From contig NC_092670.1 of NCBI RefSeq assembly GCF_964355755.1, positions 1,451,001-1,515,000 on the forward strand: a DNA stretch of 64,000 nt. The letters run 5' to 3'. A model generated the notes under the pieces. It was given only the letters and a program-made list of their open reading frames with translations, made no database searches and had not been told where the DNA came from. This DNA is from Antedon mediterranea. Taxonomy: Eukaryota; Echinodermata; Crinoidea; Comatulida; Antedonidae. This document shows positions 12,501 to 23,127 of this stretch, piece by piece. Within the stretch, counting starts at the first letter, position 1, and each line of letters opens with the position of its first letter. Made by a program: the position numbers and the translations under genes.

Positions 12501-15006
12501 TCTAGATTAGATTTCGACTTATTATTTGTAAAATAAAAATATTTTTGTGTATATGTTGTTTCATACGTATAATACTTGAGCCTGAAAAAACAGTCTAGGA
12601 AAAGTCACATGTTTTGACTCCCAAGAATTGTATTTATTTATTATTTATGTGACATTAAAATGGCATATGGAGGGAGACAATATATCTTAAATACTACATC
12701 TGCTCCGTTTCAACCTTTAAAGCCTTGTGCATAGAATATTCATATCATAGACTCATACTTACTGCTGTATTGACTGCATTCATTCGAAACCCATGTAAAT
12801 TCGGTCTCTTTCTCCATATCTGATAAGCCTATCCACAGATCGCCAGTTGCAGGATTGTTTGCATAAAGAAAGTCATTTTCTGCTTGGTTCCTGACCACCA
12901 CTAAGTCAGCACCTAGTTCTGTACAGTTTGATCTAGCGTCTGACCAGGACCGTTTTGTTGACTCAAATTTGTAACAGCTATCTTCGAACGATAACCAGTG
13001 TTCTGGGTAAGAAGATATTGTAATGAACCTTTCCTTTAAACGAAATGCTTATATGTAATGATGAAAGAATTATCAGAAAAAGGGAAGTAATATAAGGCTC
13101 TAATACTATTACTACAAAATGAAAATTACGTTAAAATTGAGCCCTGGGGCCTGAACCTGCTACTATTTAATTTGTATACAGTATTTTTGCACAACCTGAG
13201 ATAAGGGAAAAATAAAAAAAACTGTAGAGTGTGTACACAAAGAAATCAGAAAATAAATATATATATGTGTAAATATGAGTGGAATTTCCGTATATATTTC
13301 GGTAATATGGGTGTTGTATCTTTCGTTGTCTTTTTTTTGGCTGTTGATAAAGCTTTCGCTTTCGAGACAATATAAAAATTAACTGTACTGATTGACGTCT
13401 TGCAAAATTTCAAAGAACGCATGCGCAGATTTATTTTTGGTTGTCTTCATCTTTTACAATTTGGAATTGAGAGCTACATAGCTATCCTTGAACCCATCTG
13501 ACGTCACCTTATATTTACAATTCTTATGTTTTCATAAGGTGGCGACATGTGTTACTTCGCCCCATAAACAAAATCGCACTAAGGATGCACCCAATATAAT
13601 CTTTTGACAAACTAAAATTAAGTTTTTATTCATCTTTTTGATTAATACTGTGAAGAATTATTTAGTTTTCAGTAGCCTACTGAACAACAACTACCACCAA
13701 AACTCACATCACTGAAACAAATACCGCCATCACCACTACTACTACGGATCAGAGCATGTTAAGATAATGCCAAAGTGAAAACACTGTTAGTTACCTTTTT
13801 AAAAAAAGCACGTAACTCGAGTTGAATATGATCTAACATACGGCGAACACCTATTCCTCTTAGTTGTACTCTCTCCAGTAATTGTTCAATAATAGGTATT
13901 TAACGAACTAATAATATCGGTAAAAACGTATAACAATCTATGCATTCAAAGCAGTAGTACTTACTTATTTCACACACATAAGCTTTTTCCAAGTAACAAG
14001 GGGCATCATTCCATTTGTCTGAATATAATAGGTAACCAAACGATACACAATCTTCTTCTTGTCCAAGATTATTTGGTTCACCATCACCAAAATCTGTAAG
14101 AGATATCATTTAGTAAAAAAAAAACAGTACATATACAATAGAAGCCCTCATTTGGGACACCCATATTTAGGGGACACCCATATTTAGGGGACACCCATAT
14201 TTAGGGGACACCCATATTTAGGGGACACCCATATTTAGGGGACACCCATATTTAGGGGACACCCATATTTAGGGGACACCCATATTTAGGGGACACCATG
14301 TTTAGGGGACACCCATATTTAGGGGACACCCATATTTAGGGGACACCCATATTTAGGGGACACCCATATTTAGGGGACACCCATATTTAGGGGACACCCA
14401 TATTTAGGGGACACCCATATTTAGGGGACACCCATATTTAGGGGACACCCATATTTAGGGGACACCATGTTTAGGGGACACCCATATTTAGGGGACACCC
14501 ATATTTAGGGGACACCCATATTTAGGGGACACCCATATTTAGGGGACACCCATGTTTAGGGGACAACCATGTTTAGGGGACACCCATGTTTAGGGGACAC
14601 CATGTTTAGGGGACACCCATATTTAGGGGACACTCATATTTAGGGGACACTCATATTTAGGGGACACTCATATTTAGGGGACACCCATATTTAGGGGAAA
14701 CTCATATTTAGGGGACACCCATATTTAGGGGATACTTTCGAACGAGGGCAATTTATAGAGTTTTAGTAAGTTCATTATTGACTGCATTCTTTGAAAACTC
14801 ATAAAGTCAGTCTCATTCTGTGCATTCGATAACTTTTCCCTCACTTGCACTGATGAAGGGCTAGTGTTGCCCGAAAGCTCTGCTAACTTTTCTGGCTGTT
14901 TACTTTATCGTTTTGATTTAGCTTTTCGCTTTTTTTTTTGTATCTCCATTGAGATCCAGCAACTGATACCCACAGCATTGTCATTTTTTCAGTAATTTGC
15001 CTTTGG

Positions 15007-15042
<36 letters not shown>

Positions 15043-18000
15043 ACATTCGGCAATGAACATTAATTCTAAACCGCCCGGTGATCATTTATACTGAAATTTA
15101 ATTAATTAATTTGAAACGATAAAGATGAGGAAATCTGTGAGAATGAGAAAAAGTCGCCCCAACCGAGACTCGAACTCGGACCGCCTGCTTGATATGCAGA
15201 TGTCCTAACCATTAGACCACTGGGGCTTTCATGGTATTGTTCAAACTCGATTGGATAGCGACTCTTTAACATTCTCGACGTGGTACGGCGGAATGCGTTT
15301 TTAGTCGCGTGGAAGCGACTCTATAGTTCCTATGTCGGTCGGTTGGTCGGTCTGTCTGTCTGTCGGTCTGTCGGTCCGGTATCACTATGCGTTTTATCGC
15401 TTTCTGACCTTATCTTGATATCAGTTTAATCTAGCTAGGTCAATTTTTCACAGTATATTCCTTATGGCCAGGAGTCAATGTGGTTATGTTTTCACGGTGC
15501 GCAAAAAAAAAAAAAAAATTACGCGGTCTACGCACGATTTAACGAAATCACGTTTGTAATCATATCTTCACAACCATGAGTCACAATTAAATAAAATTTG
15601 GTACTCATAAATTTCAGGGCATAAATCATCATATTATGGCAATACAATTACGTGCGTAGCGCATGTAACGCATGCGTACGCGCGCTTAAAATTTTCAAAA
15701 TTTATTTTCAATGAAATAAGAGTACGTTTCAGGCAATTTTAAGCGTTTACAAAATTGCCATGAGTGCGCATATTTTTGCGCGCGCACTGCGCGTTAAATG
15801 TTATTGCGCATTCTTTTTGCCCGATTTCTGTTTTCTTGACTTACTTTTCAACTCGAAATTACGTTATAAGAGCACGTCAAAAGTGACAGGCCACGCACGT
15901 GTAAATTAAAAAAATATAAATGTTTTCAAACATTTCAACATTTTTAAACATGTTCAGTAATTTCGGTCAGTATAGTTCACTATGTCGGTCGGTCGGTCGG
16001 TCGGTCTGTCTGTCTGTCGGTCTGTCTGTCTGTCGGTCTGTCTGTCGGTCTGTCTGTCGGTCGGTCCGGTATCACTATGCATTGTAGCACGTGACTTAAT
16101 GGCTGTTGGCCTTGTTTTTTCCAGGACGAACGTGGGCAGAAATCATGAATAATTCATTACCTTAATTATTTTCTATATAAAGAATTGCAAGATAGCTGAT
16201 CTACTTCCTAAATATACTAAACCTAACCCTCTAAATAATCTCTCTCAACTATTAAAAAAAACATGTTCATGAAAGACCTCGAACCGAGGGCTCCAGCGTA
16301 ATAGGTTAAAGCCTTTACCACTAGACCAAACATTTCGGTTGACAAACGGTGTTTACACTAATTATTTAATCTCTCTGCATGCTTATATAGCGCGCTCTAT
16401 TATGTTCCCTAATATGTCATAATTATTCATGAATTTCTGCCCACGTTCGTCCTGGAAAAAAAAATTACGCCGGCGGAACAGCACTAGTCCTCAGTTGTAC
16501 GCACGCGCACCAGAGATCAAATTGATACGCCCTCATCTTTCAGTATTTTTATTCACGAGGCGGGATCTCCGAAGAGATACTTTTATATTATAATAAACAC
16601 ATCAGGCAATGAACATTAATTCGAGCCCGGTGATATACTGAAATTTAATTAATTAATTTGAAAGGATAAAGATGAGGAAATCTGTGAGAATGAGAAAAAG
16701 CCGCCCCAACCGAGACTCGACCTCGGACCGCCTGCTTGATATGCAGATGTCCTAACCATTAGACCACTGGGGCTTTCATGGTATTGTTCAAACTCGATTG
16801 GATAGCGACTCTTTAACATTCTCGGCGTGGTACGGCGGAACAGCACTAGTCCTCAGTTGTACGCACGCGCACCAGAGATCAAATTGATACGCCCTCATCT
16901 TTCAGTATTTTTATTCACGAGGCGGGATCTCCGAAGAGATACTTTTATATATATATAAACAAATCAGGCAAAGAACATTAATTCTAAACCGCCCGGTGAT
17001 ATACTGAAATTTAATTAATTAATTTGAAACGATAAAGAGATCAAATTGATACATATATATATATATATCTATACCAATAAAAAGACTTAAAATAACTTTA
17101 TACATCAATATTAAAATATTTGTATATCTATTCAATTAAATATATATATACATATTATACATATACTCATCACAGGCACAGAAAAATTCAAAACGATAAA
17201 GATGGAAAAGTCGCTAAAATCGAAATTCGAAACTGGAACAGTTTTCTTGATATGCAGATTTTTCTTAACCTTTAGACCACTGGGGTTTTTATGGTATGGG
17301 TATCGAATCTTTTTCATCCTCGTCGTATTACGGAGGAGCATAGATATATATTTATAACTATCAAAACGTACTAAAAAAGTCTAACAGTTTTTCTTTTACG
17401 TTAGCCCATTTTTGTTCAGCTTTGATAAAGTTACATGCGTGTTCATATTTTATTAAATTGGAAAGTTCCGTTTTGTATACGTTCCATATTGTTTGTGAAA
17501 CTAAACATTTTCTTCCTTTAATAAATTATTATAGGTAAAACCTGACTTATAAATACAAAAACAGAAAATAGAAATAAGTTCATTTATGAGTTTGCTGTTA
17601 GTATTCCCTGTAACAATGTTTATCCAACTGGAAAATTGATTTAGGCTAATTTCACTACAAGCATGTGTATGCGAGTTTTGGTGTAATGGTTAAACAAGCC
17701 TTTCAATTAACAATAGCTTCAGTTGACTTAACAATAGAACATCAAACGAGTGAATTTGAAAAGAAATAGGTTTTATAAACTAATCGCATCAAAACAGGTG
17801 CACATGAAATCAAATTACGTTCTAAAATTACAAATCACAAATTATAACTCTTGCCTCTTGTACAAAAATGAAGTTTTTTTGACAAGTAGTTCTCGAGAAA
17901 ATGCAATTTAAGTTTACTTGTCACTTTAAGACGGCTCACCGGCTTGTGAAAATTCTTTTTAACACTAGTAGGTCTGAAAATAATTCTAAAAAGTGGTCCA

Positions 18001-18863
18001 GAATTGGGACCGTGGTCCGGATTTTCACCAAAATTGGGCAGTGTCGTCCTTGCAACAGGCGACATGTATGGCAGTAATTTGGAGTCATTCGAATCAAAAT
18101 TGTGAGCGCTAGAGTGATGATAAACAAACAAACAAACAAACAGACAAACCGAACAGATCAACATACTTGGCCAATTTTCAATTTGGCCAAGTAACAAAAA
18201 CACGCGATCGATTACATATACCTCCTTGGCGGAGGTAAATAAACACATTAAAAGATGGAACGTTATTTAAAATAAACAAAATGCTAGCCTGTTTAAACTA
18301 GTCTTTTTTTCTTATTTTGATTGTGTTTGTACTGATTGCCTTTTGTTTTATTGAATAAAAGGGGTTAAAAAAAAAACACAGATCATATTTAGTGGTAAGA
18401 AATAAACGCCATATAGGGCCTACGTACTTTTATATTGACTGCATTCTGTCCAGACCCATGTGAAGTTAGCCTCGCTCTGTATATCTGATAAACCTATCCA
18501 CAAATTGTTTCCCATACGATTGTTAGCGTAAAGAAAGTCATTTTCTGCTTTGTTTCTGATCACAACCAAGTCTGCACCTAGTGCTTCACAGTTTGATCTA
18601 GCGTCTGACCAGGACCGTTTTGTTTCCTCAAATTTGTAACAGCCATTTTGGAACGACAACCATCCTTCTGGACAGGGAAGTGCTGTGAAAGCTACATTAA
18701 AAGTTCGGCACTGATTAAAAAAAAATAATTTTTGTAGATGTTTATGTATGTTTTTATTACTACATCAATTAACCACGGCCCTGAGATAATGGGGAAAAAT
18801 AACTTCATACGTACCTGTAGTAATGTATGCAAAAAAGAACACCAGGTTTGTAGATGTAGCCAT
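9533..18863 (-). CDS. Lectin B: transmembrane C-type lectin, CTLD-CTLD-HYR
   Basis: Predicted 426-aa type I membrane protein and paralogue of lectin A. Coding exons: signal peptide 18815-18863 (MATSTNLVFFF start); CTLD1 18428-18682 and 13965-14093; CTLD2 12763-13002 and 11836-11964; HYR 11129-11407; TM 10280-10382; tail 9533-9629. The lengths sum to 1,281 and phases agree. CTLD1 has WIGL, GEPNN and WND. CTLD2 has EPN and WND, but its usual acceptor is mutated (AG to AA). The next AG, 15 bases on, keeps frame but removes the first conserved Cys; GEPNN also reads CEPNN, adding a Cys. The tail ends LYETPTTFLSM, related to the ETPTT end of lectin A. There is no EGF. A 4.3-kb intron inside CTLD1 is filled with repeats. 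The receptor role is inferred. Confidence 0.78.
9825..9944. repeat. 60-bp tandem duplication
   Basis: Two nearly identical copies at 9825-9884 and 9885-9944, containing ggtccctggtaatatt and gctactagctatgtag, in the last intron of lectin B. Confidence 0.9.
9940..10256. mobile_element. TIR element with TTAA ends
   Basis: The ends are ttaaagatgtattgtcc and its exact inverse ggacaatacatctttaa. The interior is AT-rich and non-coding. TTAA at both ends suggests a piggyBac-type MITE, since TTAA is the target of that superfamily. A fragment resembling it occurs at about 12650-12695. Confidence 0.7.
12017..12480 (-). mobile_element. LINE 3' fragment (CR1/L2-like)
   Basis: The minus-strand frame at 12290-12475 reads like the C-terminal end of a non-LTR reverse transcriptase ORF (PKLWDSLFKTISSKF, then FKHNLKSTLVSVYGD and stop). 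It is followed by a 3' UTR-like stretch. It is truncated and sits in the intron between the two lectin B CTLD2 exons. Confidence 0.55.
13190..13560 (-). pseudogene. Decayed promoter and signal-peptide exon of a lost lectin start
   Basis: This aligns in order with 18776-19140 and 19430-19560, the signal exon and 5' flank of lectin B: a gagataa-ggaaaaataa stretch, then ctgtag with a degraded signal-exon equivalent at about 13220-13270, then ttcgctttcga, and gagctacatagctat. TGACGTCA lies at 13499-13506. The exon equivalent has lost its ATG and its consensus donor. It lies upstream of CTLD2, between the two lectin B CTLDs, so CTLD2 probably once began its own gene. Confidence 0.5.
14146..14733. 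repeat. 17-bp minisatellite, about 34 copies
   Basis: Tandem ggggacacccatattta with few variants. The ends gccctcatttggga and ttcgaacgagggca are imperfect inverted repeats, so the array may be the interior of a small TIR element. It lies in the lectin B CTLD1 intron. Confidence 0.95.
15011..15042. repeat. (TA)n microsatellite
   Basis: An uninterrupted run of alternating t and a directly before a tRNA-like repeat unit. Confidence 0.9.
15043..15300 (-). repeat. tRNA-like interspersed unit, copy 1 (5' part)
   Basis: A unit shared with 16590-16950 and, more degraded, 16950-17345. It contains a tRNA-like core at 15156-15226. The unit is interrupted near ggtacggcgga and resumes at about 16470 with cggcggaacagcactag, so 15300-16470 is an insertion into it. 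Confidence 0.7.
15156..15226 (-). tRNA. tRNA-like sequence (SINE core or tRNA relic)
   Basis: On the minus strand a 71-nt cloverleaf can be drawn: acceptor gccccag with ttggggc, box A-like tggtctaatggttagga, an anticodon stem with loop atatcaa, and a T arm ccgag-ttcgagt-ctcgg. The anticodon would read AUC, which is unusual for a functional eukaryotic tRNA. With the repeat context this favours a tRNA-derived SINE rather than a working gene. Confidence 0.45.
15303..16096. mobile_element. TIR element family 1, copy 2 (inverted)
   Basis: Highly similar to 4734-5396 but reversed, with longer ggtcggtc/tgtctgtc arrays near both ends and inverted agtcgcgtg/gcacgtgact termini. Non-coding, in a lectin B intron. 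Confidence 0.75.
16115..16464. mobile_element. TIR element family 2 with tRNA-like interior
   Basis: The ends are inverted repeats of roughly 38 bases: ttttccaggacgaacgtggg at the left and the inverse at the right, each continuing into gcagaaattcatgaataatt. The interior holds a poor tRNA-like stretch (about 16265-16345, minus strand) with box A-like tggtctagtggtaaagg. Confidence 0.8.
16470..16950 (-). repeat. tRNA-like units: end of copy 1 and copy 2
   Basis: 16470-16590 completes copy 1 and ends with gaggcgggatctccgaagag. 16590-16950 is a second copy with the same ending and a 71-nt tRNA-like core at 16703-16773, almost identical to 15156-15226. Confidence 0.7.
16950..17345 (-). repeat. tRNA-like unit, degraded copy 3
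   Basis: It starts like the other units (caggcaaagaacattaattc, aatttaattaattaatttga), is broken by TA-rich insertions, and keeps a decayed tRNA-like part at about 17210-17300 ending in tagaccactgggg. Confidence 0.6.
17380..17620 (-). mobile_element. LINE 3' fragment
   Basis: The minus strand encodes fragments resembling the C-terminus of a non-LTR ORF2 (EQKWANVKEKLLDFF, and ISQTIW-like upstream text) and is related to 22046-22530. It is short and has no intact frame. Confidence 0.4.
17930..18245. mobile_element. Interspersed repeat ending in cctccttggcggaggta
   Basis: A GC-richer block with a caaacaaacaaa run, the inverted pair ttggccaattttcaatttggccaa and a terminal hairpin tacctccttggcggaggta. 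It differs sharply from surrounding intron sequence. Class not recognised; the open frames in it do not look like proteins. Confidence 0.4.
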
Positions 18864-19500
18864 AGTGCAAGTATACTTTAAAATGTGTACTTGGTAGATT
18901 TTCCGTGTTTTTATTTTGATAATAATATGCCTATACTGGCATGGGTGGGTTGCTTTGTTTCCGTTTTCATTTTCATAGAGAATGTTCGCTTTCGATGCGA
19001 TATACCAATGAAATGGACCTCGTGACGTATTGTTTTTAAAAAAATACCGATTTCTAAGCACGTGTCTTTTAATTCGTCCATCTTCTACGATTCTGAAATT
19101 GAAAGCTGCGTAACTACCTTCCAATGAATCTGATCACATAGTGATATCGATGTGATATACGAACGAAATGATCAACAACAACAACGTTTATTTAGAAACA
19201 GTTCATGAAATACAAACAGCATGTATTAATTACCATAACTTAAATGGTAACATTAAATAAGAACTGTTTCAGAGATCAGAAAAAGAAGTAACAAAACTTG
19301 TCAAATACCAACCTCTAAACAAAAACAACAAAAAATGGAGAGTTAACATACCTCGTAACGTATTGTTGCAAACAAAAAACACAAAAAAAAAACGATTTCT
19401 AAGCACGTATCTTTTAATTCGTCCATCTTCTACGATGATTCTGAAATTGAGAGCTGCATAGCTATATTCGAATGAATCTGACGCTTAATTATCAAAAACA
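18864..19500 (-). promoter_or_regulatory. Lectin B 5' flank with duplicated block
   Basis: Upstream of the lectin B ATG. A block with tcgtccatcttctacga and tgaaattgagagctgc occurs at about 19070-19130 and again at 19420-19495, so the proximal flank is partly duplicated. Parts match the relic at 13430-13560. No TATA box was called. Confidence 0.4.
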
Positions 19501-19637
19501 ATAGACAAACAATTCTTATATTGTAAGATGGCGATGGTATTTGTTATTTCACCCCATATAATTATATCGATAGCATTTTGCTCAAAATTATTATGAAGAA
19601 ACAAAAGTATGTTTTTTTTTATTTGTTTTTTTTAAAT

Positions 19638-19772
19638 AATAATTTCGTTTATGGTGAAGGAAAAAGGTTACGTTGAAACTTACCCAACGTCGTTTCATGC
19701 GTTATCATCGCACTTTCTCAAGGTTGTGATGTCAGCTTGGTTCACCATAAACGAAATTATTATCAAATAATA
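19638..19772. mobile_element. Hairpin/TIR mini-element
   Basis: aataatttcgtttatggtga at the left is exactly inverted at the right (tcaccataaacgaaattatt). The 90-bp interior is non-coding. It is either a miniature TIR element or a decayed foldback. Confidence 0.65.
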
Positions 19773-22045
19773 TTTGTTGGAAAGAAATGTTTTCAATTCA
19801 AACTATGTTTATTGCAGTTGCACCACCACCTCACACCCCCCCCCCCCCACCCCGCAAAAGAGAAAAAGTTGGCATTCCATGTTTCTCTTCTAACTTTCTG
19901 CTTCTAAATGGTTGTTGTTTAAAAAACAAAATTATAAAAAATAGATGTGAATACGTATACGCATGCGCAAAACTACGATTTCGATTCTATACTATATTAT
20001 CACACGTTATAATCCTAAAAAAAATAAATTATAACTGCTGAATCAATTATATACTTCCTAATTTATTGTTAATCACTTGGTCTATATAACACACCTTTGT
20101 TTCCTAGCTTTCGTTAAATAACGTCTAACTGTATTTTGGAATTTAAAACTAACGTATAAAAAGTATAAATTGGTAACAGTGGAACGTTTGGTATTTTACT
20201 GTAGACGTATGTGTCTGGTAACTATTGTACAAACATTACTAAATAATTGTAATAATTGAGGTTTGGATGATTATCATACATGTATTTTACTAGCCAACCT
20301 TTTTAATAATTTGTCAAAACAAAAATAAGCTTTAGCGAGCCAATGAAATGACAAAAGAATCATTAAATCTTCTGTCGAAAACACAGAATTATATCATCTA
20401 TATATAATTTAACTTAAGGGCAAAATTCGGTAAATCGCGCGTTATTTCTAGAATTTTTACTCGATGGTATATAAAGTTGGTTCGTACTTTCGGTACTGAT
20501 TTTAACCACCTGATATAACCCTGTTTACTAATTAAATTAAGTTAGATAATTAGTTTTTGACGATTAAAACGAATTTTTAGGTTCAACGATTTGCCCCAAA
20601 TAGGGGTGTTTTCCGATCGTGGTATACACTGTCTAATGGATGTCCATCTTGAAAAATACCCGCCACAAAAATGCGAGGAGGCTTCGCATTTTCCTATCTC
20701 CTCCTACGATAATTGTTTTTAATAGCTGAAAACCGGTTGAACAGCTAGAGTACAGCATCATAATGTTGAAGACAGGCCGATTTTCTTAAAAAAATACTAT
20801 TTTGATAGATTTATTATACGATTATACAAATGTATTGATTTGCGATGAATGGAACATCCCAATCTCTCAGTCTGCCAGAGTTTGGTTCAACACAAGTAGG
20901 TAAATTTATGAGCCCTTGGTTTAACACATACGGTAGGTAAATATATGGGCCCTTTGAGAATAAACTTGCAATACTTTGACAATACTGTAAATACCTATTA
21001 ACTATTGTTGGTCCTCATTTGAATCGAACATTTCTTACTGTGAATGTTCGTACTGTTAGATGTAATATACAAATATATACAAATAAACTTTATTACTGAG
21101 ATTGTGGATAGGCTCTATTGTTAGATATATAAACACATTATTATATACAAATAAACTTTATACTGACAGTTCTTTCTCAAACTTTTGTATTAATTAATAA
21201 TTTGTTTTTGTCTTGTGTGAGTTCTTCTCACGTTTATTTAAATTCTCATTGATGAATATATTATATACATATAAGTACATTTGTGACAATTAAAAGTAAG
21301 TGTTTAGAGTAGTTAAAATACCGTTATATTTACATAATAAGATGCCAGAATTCAGTATTAACCTTATATTTTCTCATTTAAAATTTTAGATACGATGTTA
21401 ATTAAAATGTAGAAATGAAAAATGGCGGTAAAATACATGATTAAAATTTTCTTGTTAAACTATCTTGTTTGTGTTCTTATTTGTGTTCGAGTAGAGAGGC
21501 TATAAACTCAGGGGAGGAAAATGTAGTATCCTCCCTTTTCACCAAGATAAGATGGATGGAATGAAAAAAAAAGAGGAATGCAATAGGTAGAAAGTTAGTT
21601 ATTTAGAATGATAGCATGAAATGGTATATTTAATGAAAACCGTAAGGTTAGAGTCCATGCACTGTGCAAGTCCAAGATGCAATTTTGGCTCTGTGTGTAT
21701 GTGAGACGCTTCATACCCGATGTCATCTTAGTACAACTACTACTTACAATTTGTATTTACGGTATAACATATTGCAAATATATAAAAATATATAGAGGTA
21801 TATATATTGAACAAATACACATACCTATAGATGACATGTATACGATATAAAATATTGCAAATATAGAAAAATATATATGTTAAACAAATACCAATACATA
21901 CAGATTATATTGACATGCTACATGTATTTGAACTATTGTCATCTTAAAAAGGTTTATATGATGCCTATAAACAGATTTTACGTTGATATACAGGATTTGT
22001 GTCCATTATGATAAGGTAAGAAAGAAAAGGGAATCAATAAAATAA

Positions 22046-22530
22046 TTAAAGTATTAACATCAAGTCTTTTGATAGTTTTAATAGTTTATCTTTTAAGTTA
22101 TTCGTCCATTTCTTCTGAGCCTTATGTAAATTATGCATAAATTCATTTGTTAATAAATGCTTTAATTCATAGTAAAATAATCTCCAAATTATTTTTGATT
22201 CCTGATTTTGTTTCTTTTCTTTTCTTATTACTAAACACGATTTATAAATGCAAAAAGTAAATATTGAAATAAGTTCATTTATAGTTTTCGTTTCCGATCC
22301 TTTAACAATATTACGCCAGGTTATATCAATCTTTTGTACAAAACAGTTTGAGATCAAAAACTTAAATACAATCCATATGGGTTTAATCTTATTACATGAA
22401 AATAGCAAATGTTTTTCATTTTCAATTTCACTATTACATCTTTCACATATGTCATTTATAGAAAGTTTCCAAATTTGTAACTTACTTTTACACGCAAGAA
22501 TACGATGTAGTAGTTTGAAATTGAATTAAT
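22046..22530 (-). mobile_element. LINE ORF2 C-terminal fragment with zf-RVT-like motif
   Basis: The minus-strand frame holds a zf-RVT-like pattern (CERCNSEIENEKHLLFSC) followed by a Lys-rich C-terminus (KWTNNLKDKLLKLSK), typical of non-LTR retrotransposons. 5'-truncated; no RT core is left. Confidence 0.65.
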
Positions 22531-23029
22531 AATTACCAAAAATATAAACGTCGTAGTGGTGTATCGTGACATGTACTTTAATATTTCAATCGATTATGAC
22601 AGTGACAGTTTTAACAAAGTATTAAATCGCAAATGTTTTACTGTATTTAGAGGTATATTATTTATAGGCCTATAAAACATGAAAAAAATATTTCGTTACT
22701 GAGTGGATAAAGAATATATTTAAAAATTGTTCCTCTTTGTACCTATCCGCTTTCCCATCCCTCAACCCTAATGTTACATACAAAAACAAATTGGGTTTCT
22801 TTAAATGAGTCCAAATCAAAAATTTGGAGTCATTTTGTGATAAGTTTTTCCTTCGGAAATCGGAAGTAATTCCCAGGGTGCTAATTTTAGTTGACTACAT
22901 AAATCATCGTGTCTATTTATTCGTTTCTGTAAACGACAATGTATATTAGTCCTGCGGTACGTACATTTGAAATCGCCAGTTTTGTTACGCTGAAATTACT
23001 GTGTATTCGAGAACCATCTGTGGGCACAA

Positions 23030-23068
23030 CCTAGATGGTACGCGAGCGCAGCGAGCGTACCATCTAGT
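23030..23068. repeat. Palindrome
   Basis: ctagatggtacgc and gcgtaccatctag form a perfect inverted pair around gagcgcagcga. It resembles a leftover TIR junction of a DNA transposon. Confidence 0.6.
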
Positions 23069-23127
23069 GATTCTAAATGTAGAAACCCTGTTTAACAATG
23101 TCACCGTAAAACATCTATTATGCTTTT

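Larger units (their letters stand above)
19501..23127. other. Intergenic between lectin B and the mucin-chitinase
   Basis: No convincing exon was found. It holds a hairpin element (19638-19772), a poly-C tract near 19838, a LINE relic (22046-22530) and a palindrome near 23030-23070. The rest, including 19780-22040, is AT-rich with short tandem pieces such as repeated acaaataaacttta (about 21075 and 21150). Confidence 0.5.

Noticed and set aside
14146-14733. CRISPR array
   Set aside because: Units are contiguous, with no spacers, in a eukaryotic intron. The same holds for 23457-23985, 49674-50042 and 62930-63180.
16649-16846. 65-codon minus ORF over the tRNA-like repeat
   Set aside because: It runs through the tRNA-like core and its flanks, repeats with the unit and has no protein-like features.
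17835-18248. 137-codon minus ORF
   Set aside because: It covers an interspersed repeat with simple (caaa)n, and its composition does not resemble a domain.
20660-20700. Hairpin aaaatgcga..tcgcatttt as a terminator
   Set aside because: A rho-independent-like hairpin has no such meaning in an animal genome; it is probably a chance or repeat palindrome.
22248-22529. 93-codon plus ORF
   Set aside because: Antisense to the LINE ORF2 fragment with the zf-RVT-like motif, which is the better explanation.
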